From positions 18,637 to 82,636 of the forward strand of contig JALELI010000101.1 in the NCBI GenBank assembly GCA_022768785.1: a DNA stretch of 64,000 nucleotides. The letters run 5' to 3'. The notes beneath the pieces are model-generated. The model did not search any database, had not been told where the DNA came from, and saw only the letters and a list, made by a program, of their open reading frames with translations. Shown here one piece after another: positions 60,319 to 64,000 of the stretch. Position 1 is the first letter of the stretch; each line of letters starts with the position of its first letter. Position numbers and translations under genes: made by a program. Source of the stretch: Arcanobacterium sp. (GTDB taxonomy: Bacteria > Actinomycetota > Actinomycetes > Actinomycetales > Actinomycetaceae).

Positions 60319-61371
60319 TTAGCAGGAATTGCCAATGCGCATTTCGTATCGACAAATAACTTCGTGCGGTGCTACACGCACGTTTCTCACCAAATCTCCT
60401 AAATAGGAAACAGCAGCCCCCGCCATCTGCGTGATTGGCTGAACGATAGTGGTAAGTTCTAATTCTTTTTCAAAGGGATCCATGACGCCGTCAAAACCAG
60501 TGAGCGCCACATCGCGGGGTATAGAGATTCCTGATAGCGAGAAATCCGAATAGACCCCGTATGCGATCGCATCAGTGCCGCAAATAATCACTTCGGGAAG
60601 CCCTCTGCTGAGCCCGCGGAAGTATCGAGCGGCTTGCAGCCCACCTTCAACTCCTAGCGGAATGCGAATGATCCATTCTTGCGGCACAGAGATCCCGTTT
60701 TCCAAGAGCCCCAAGAGATATCCCGATAGTCTCTCATTTGACGCCGATGAACGCCTCGGGCCAAGTGCCAATGCAACGTTTGTGTAGCCTTTATCGGCCA
60801 CATACACCGCCAGCTCATATGCGGCCGTTGAATTATCTATTCCCACGAAAGGCGCCTGAACTGTAGGCATCTTGCGCGACACCTGAACATATGGGATCCC
60901 ATATTTGCGCAACTCTCGCGCTATTGAGGCATCGCCATCTTGCGTGGCAGTTAAGATAATTCCATCCACGTGGTGATCGGCCATCGCTTTCACGGTAGAC
61001 AACAATTGGTGGGGATCGTCTTCTGTGTGCGACAGATACGAATCAAAACCTGCGTTGCGTGCCTCTTGAGATACGGCAACCCCGAGTTTCTGGTAAAACG
61101 GGTTTCTCAAATCAGCGAGAATTAACCCCAACAGAGGCTTGGTGCGCGCCCCCATCTCGGCTCGTGCCGGAATCTCTAGCCCAAACTTTTTGGCTGCATC
61201 GAGTACTCTCTTTCGAGTGTGATCCGAAACTCCAGATTTGCCGTTGAGAGCATAGGAGACCGCCGCCGTAGATATCCCAAGGTACTCCGCTAAACCTGCT
61301 GCAGATACACCACATGCATGATCCGAAATATCTTCTCGAGCCACTCGAACTACACCCCCTTGTGAAGCCAA
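60319..61371 (-). CDS. LacI-family transcriptional regulator of the downstream operon
   Basis: GLAEYLGISTAAVSYALNGKSGVSDHTRKRVLDAAKKFGLEIP HTH; LLGLILADLRNPFYQKLGVAVSQEARNAGFDSYLSHTEDDPHQ. Confidence 0.9.
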   Translation of the reverse strand: MASQGGVVRVAREDISDHACGVSAAGLAEYLGISTAAVSYALNGKSGVSDHTRKRVLDAAKKFGLEIPARAEMGARTKPLLGLILADLRNPFYQKLGVAVSQEARNAGFDSYLSHTEDDPHQLLSTVKAMADHHVDGIILTATQDGDASIARELRKYGIPYVQVSRKMPTVQAPFVGIDNSTAAYELAVYVADKGYTNVALALGPRRSSASNERLSGYLLGLLENGISVPQEWIIRIPLGVEGGLQAARYFRGLSRGLPEVIICGTDAIAYGVYSDFSLSGISIPRDVALTGFDGVMDPFEKELELTTIVQPITQMAGAAVSYLGDLVRNVRVAPHEVICRYEMRIGNSC

Positions 61372-61645
61372 TTGCTATTCCGCGCCGAACAGCCAATTTG
61401 CGATCTTGTGATCACTATCTCAATGTGATGTGGGTTAAGCAACGTTAAGTTGAGGACGCAAAATGTGCTCAGTATGATCCGGATCTTTCCAGTGGTTTGG
61501 AGTAATTGAGCAGCTTTTCAGCAGCTAAAACTGAATTTTGGGAAAACTAACGGAGCGCGCATAAACAGACTATGGAGAGAAAGCTAAACATTTGCGCTGT
61601 GCTACTCATGCTGCTAACGTGGCCCTCTTAATCTTTTAGCAAGCT

Positions 61646-62023
61646 GTGCGGTGTTCCCAGCAGGTGGTGGTATGGAAAGTGGATTCATCTAAATACTGCT
61701 CTGGACGCCCAGATTTACGGCGTTATCGGCAGATTGAGCCCGGCGTTTTGTTTGAGCTGCGCATGGGTTGGCGCAGAGTACTGTTGAGTGATTACGACTG
61801 GTGGCACTGCGTGCTCAACAATTCCTTGGCAAAGTGATCTAGCAAATGGCAAGGCGAGGACTGAGACGGCGTATGGGAAGCAGGCACTCCTGATAGCCCT
61901 AAGCGGCGGCAATTAGAAAGATATAAGGTGAAAAGCTGGGATCGCTGCCTGCGCGTGGATCCTAATCGCACCATGCAGACAGTCTTTTGGGAAATCAAGC
62001 CCGAAGACGTGGCACATCACTAG
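61646..62023 (+). pseudogene. DUF3841-like protein, interrupted by two in-frame TGA codons
   Basis: SGRPDLRRYRQIEPGVLFELRMGWRRVLLSDYDWWHCVLNNSLAK*SSKWQGED*DGVWEAGTPDSPKRRQLERYKVKSWDRCLRVDPNRTMQTVFWEIKPEDVAHH*. LLSDFD.WH.vLN and ..Q..FWEl..edV resemble DUF3841 from memory. Confidence 0.5.
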
Positions 62024-62643
62024 TTCTTCAAAGGATACCCACAGAGAAACACACAGTAACTGCTGGCTCCTGCTTGCTCACCAAGCGGTTTTATCTGGGC
62101 GCCACAGCTACCAAACGTTGAAGAAATCCCGCTTCAGAAATGGCGTTGATCGGGCTTCCAGCATCACGAAGGCGTTAAGCTTTTATAAGTTTTTTGGGAA
62201 TCGCTAACCCCGAATGCCCATCTACGCAGATCGAGGAACGCCAACAACAAGAAGTGTTGTTTTCCTGGTGAGAGATACATCGGCCGTTCCGCCGGTTACT
62301 GTTACAAGAGCTTGAATATCAGCACGTTTGCCATGCTACAAAGTAGCATTGACAACAACTCGTTCACCACGCAATTTATCAGTTCCACCATATCGCGCAG
62401 TTAATTCCTCTGCAGAAGCTGGATTTTGAATAGCAACGCTCTGCTGTCGGGTGCCGGTAGATGGGGCTAGATCAAGTAAAATATCGTAGCCGTAGCTCTT
62501 TTGTGCACCGTAAAAATCTTGCCGCAGGCCTCGCATTGCTAGCGCGTTATGATGCAAAACGCTCTGCACGCCGCACACCACATCATGAGCTGGCTGTGAG
62601 TTGCTCGGGCTCTGCCCATTCACACCACAGCATTTCACATATT

Positions 62644-63555
62644 TCAGTTGCGGTTTTTACCGGCTTTCACCCCATACGGCCGCGCTTGTGGAATAAACCG
62701 CAAGCACGCGAGATAAAGCACAAAGAAAATAAGTGGGAACCACGAATAATAGAAAGAGGACACCACCAACGCAGCCGGATCATTGCGCGCAAAGATCCAC
62801 ATAAAGAGGTCTGGAGCAGAATTTATCGCTGCTATTGGATTCTGAGCAAACTGCGTCTCCGCAATCGCCTGTGCCTGCGGGGTAGCACGAGCTCCAACGA
62901 TTGCCGTCACTGTAGCCATTGGCGTAGGCACCAGTAGCCGCGTCACTAGTGTATACATGAACGCCATCACGGCCGGTGGCCCAATAAATCGCACAACCGG
63001 ATTTTGAAGCCGCGCTGTGAGCACAGCAATAGCCGCCACACAGGCCAACGGATAGCCAAGCGCCGCGCCGAAAGCCGGCATTTCATACAGCAGCGAAGGG
63101 GTAACCGCCGTCACTAAGCTATCTGAGGTGGTTTTCGGCTCCACCACCACCAACAACGTGCCTAGTATTGTGCCGCCAATGCCCGCAGCCCCCACCACCG
63201 CTAACGCCACTTTAAGAGCTTCTAACCACTGCAGCTCTACGCGCAGCACGCCAAAAACTCGCAAACAGGAAACCACCAGCAAATAGGCTAGCGTAACAGC
63301 CGTAGTGAGCCCAGCCACAAACAATAAGTTGTAACCGGTGAGTAGTGTGACAACGGCTCCAACGGCGTCTTTTCCGCCCTGCAGCGACATCACCATAAGC
63401 ATAGCTAGTGCAGCCAGAGCCACTACCGCTAACCACAGGTATGCTAGCACTGCCCGCCGCGAAATAATGCGCTTCACGCTTCCTTTGCTCGGCAATGCGA
63501 GCTCATTCCACACGAGCCCTCGCCACCAGCGGGCAATACGTGAGAGTATTGGCAC
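62644..63555 (-). CDS. Polytopic membrane protein of unknown function
   Basis: 303 aa, several TM segments (AYLWLAVVALAALAMLMVMSL, LLFVAGLTTAVTLAYLLVVSCL); no recognised motif. Confidence 0.6.
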   Translation of the reverse strand: MPILSRIARWWRGLVWNELALPSKGSVKRIISRRAVLAYLWLAVVALAALAMLMVMSLQGGKDAVGAVVTLLTGYNLLFVAGLTTAVTLAYLLVVSCLRVFGVLRVELQWLEALKVALAVVGAAGIGGTILGTLLVVVEPKTTSDSLVTAVTPSLLYEMPAFGAALGYPLACVAAIAVLTARLQNPVVRFIGPPAVMAFMYTLVTRLLVPTPMATVTAIVGARATPQAQAIAETQFAQNPIAAINSAPDLFMWIFARNDPAALVVSSFYYSWFPLIFFVLYLACLRFIPQARPYGVKAGKNRN

Positions 63556-63899
63556 GGCTACCCTCCAGCTCTCTTCAAAGTGTCATAACAAACCACATTT
63601 ATTTTATCAGGGAAGAGTGTTCCTCTTTTATCAACTTTTAGTAGCTGCGAGTGCCCCCTTGAAATCCCTATATCTATCCCTGTCGATACTCTCAACCCGC
63701 CGCACAACGCCTCTGAATCCGAGAAACCAACTCCGATGCCGTGGAGCAGGAGAGGTGTACGAAAAATGCTCATAGGCTTGCCACTCACCCATAAGTTTCC
63801 ATGTAAGCTCAGCAGGGTTCGGATCAGCAAGTGCGCCGCCATATCAGTGCAAGAAGAAGCAAAGTAATACGAACGAGTAATACGAACGCTCTGCCCATC

Positions 63900-64000
63900 T
63901 CATATTAAATGAGTGCGCTTCAGAAAAGCCTCATCACTCCACGCCATAATGTCTTGGTCTTGTTCGGGAATCCGATTGAGGTGCCGCTCCGCATATCTTT
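63900..64000 (-). CDS. C-terminal end of an unidentified CDS cut by the window edge
   Basis: Minus-strand open frame to the edge: ...RYAERHLNRIPEQDQDIMAWSDEAFLKRTHLI*. Confidence 0.35.
   Translation of the reverse strand, partial: RYAERHLNRIPEQDQDIMAWSDEAFLKRTHLI

Noticed and set aside
61408-61415. gtgatcac palindrome upstream of the second lacI gene
   Set aside because: Only 8 bp with no second copy identified; could be an operator but support is too weak.
61835-61864. UGA recoding (selenocysteine or Trp) in the DUF3841-like frame
   Set aside because: No SECIS-like element recognised, and other genes here use UGA as stop; decay is the simpler explanation.
63863-63888. agtaatacgaacg x2 tandem 13-mer
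   Set aside because: Too short and isolated to be a CRISPR or meaningful repeat.

Overview
Chromosomal window from a mid-GC actinobacterium. Protein style suggests Actinomycetaceae (Trueperella/Arcanobacterium-like), but this is inference and no marker search was run. Housekeeping content: pth (cut by the window start), rplY/ctc, prs, an apparently C-terminally truncated glmU, tRNA-Gln(TTG), ispE, rsmA, a G5/lysozyme-like cell-wall protein, tatD, metG, gltBD and hppA. Accessory and metabolic content: (i) a LacI-regulated sugar ABC importer with a DUF624 protein; (ii) a NatAB-like ABC exporter next to a MarR regulator; (iii) a nicotinamidase with a very acidic tail and an orphan Aer-type PAS protein; (iv) a GABA/amino-acid nitrogen island (class III aminotransferase, USP, APC permease, two SSADH-like dehydrogenases, GDH, GabT, PucR regulator) beside GOGAT; (v) a tightly packed LacI-SDR-CoA transferase-thiolase-MFS-glycerate kinase-acyl-CoA ligase operon that looks like a sugar-acid (possibly 2-deoxyaldonate) catabolic pathway. 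Two degraded gene regions lie near 51.8-52.5 kb and 61.6-62.0 kb. No CRISPR array, rRNA, intact transposase or prophage was seen. Strongest leads: the catabolic operon at 52.7-61.4 kb, a perfect 12-bp inverted repeat in the gabT/pucR intergenic region, a DosR-box-like site upstream of the USP-permease pair, the orphan Aer-like PAS protein, and the truncated GlmU.
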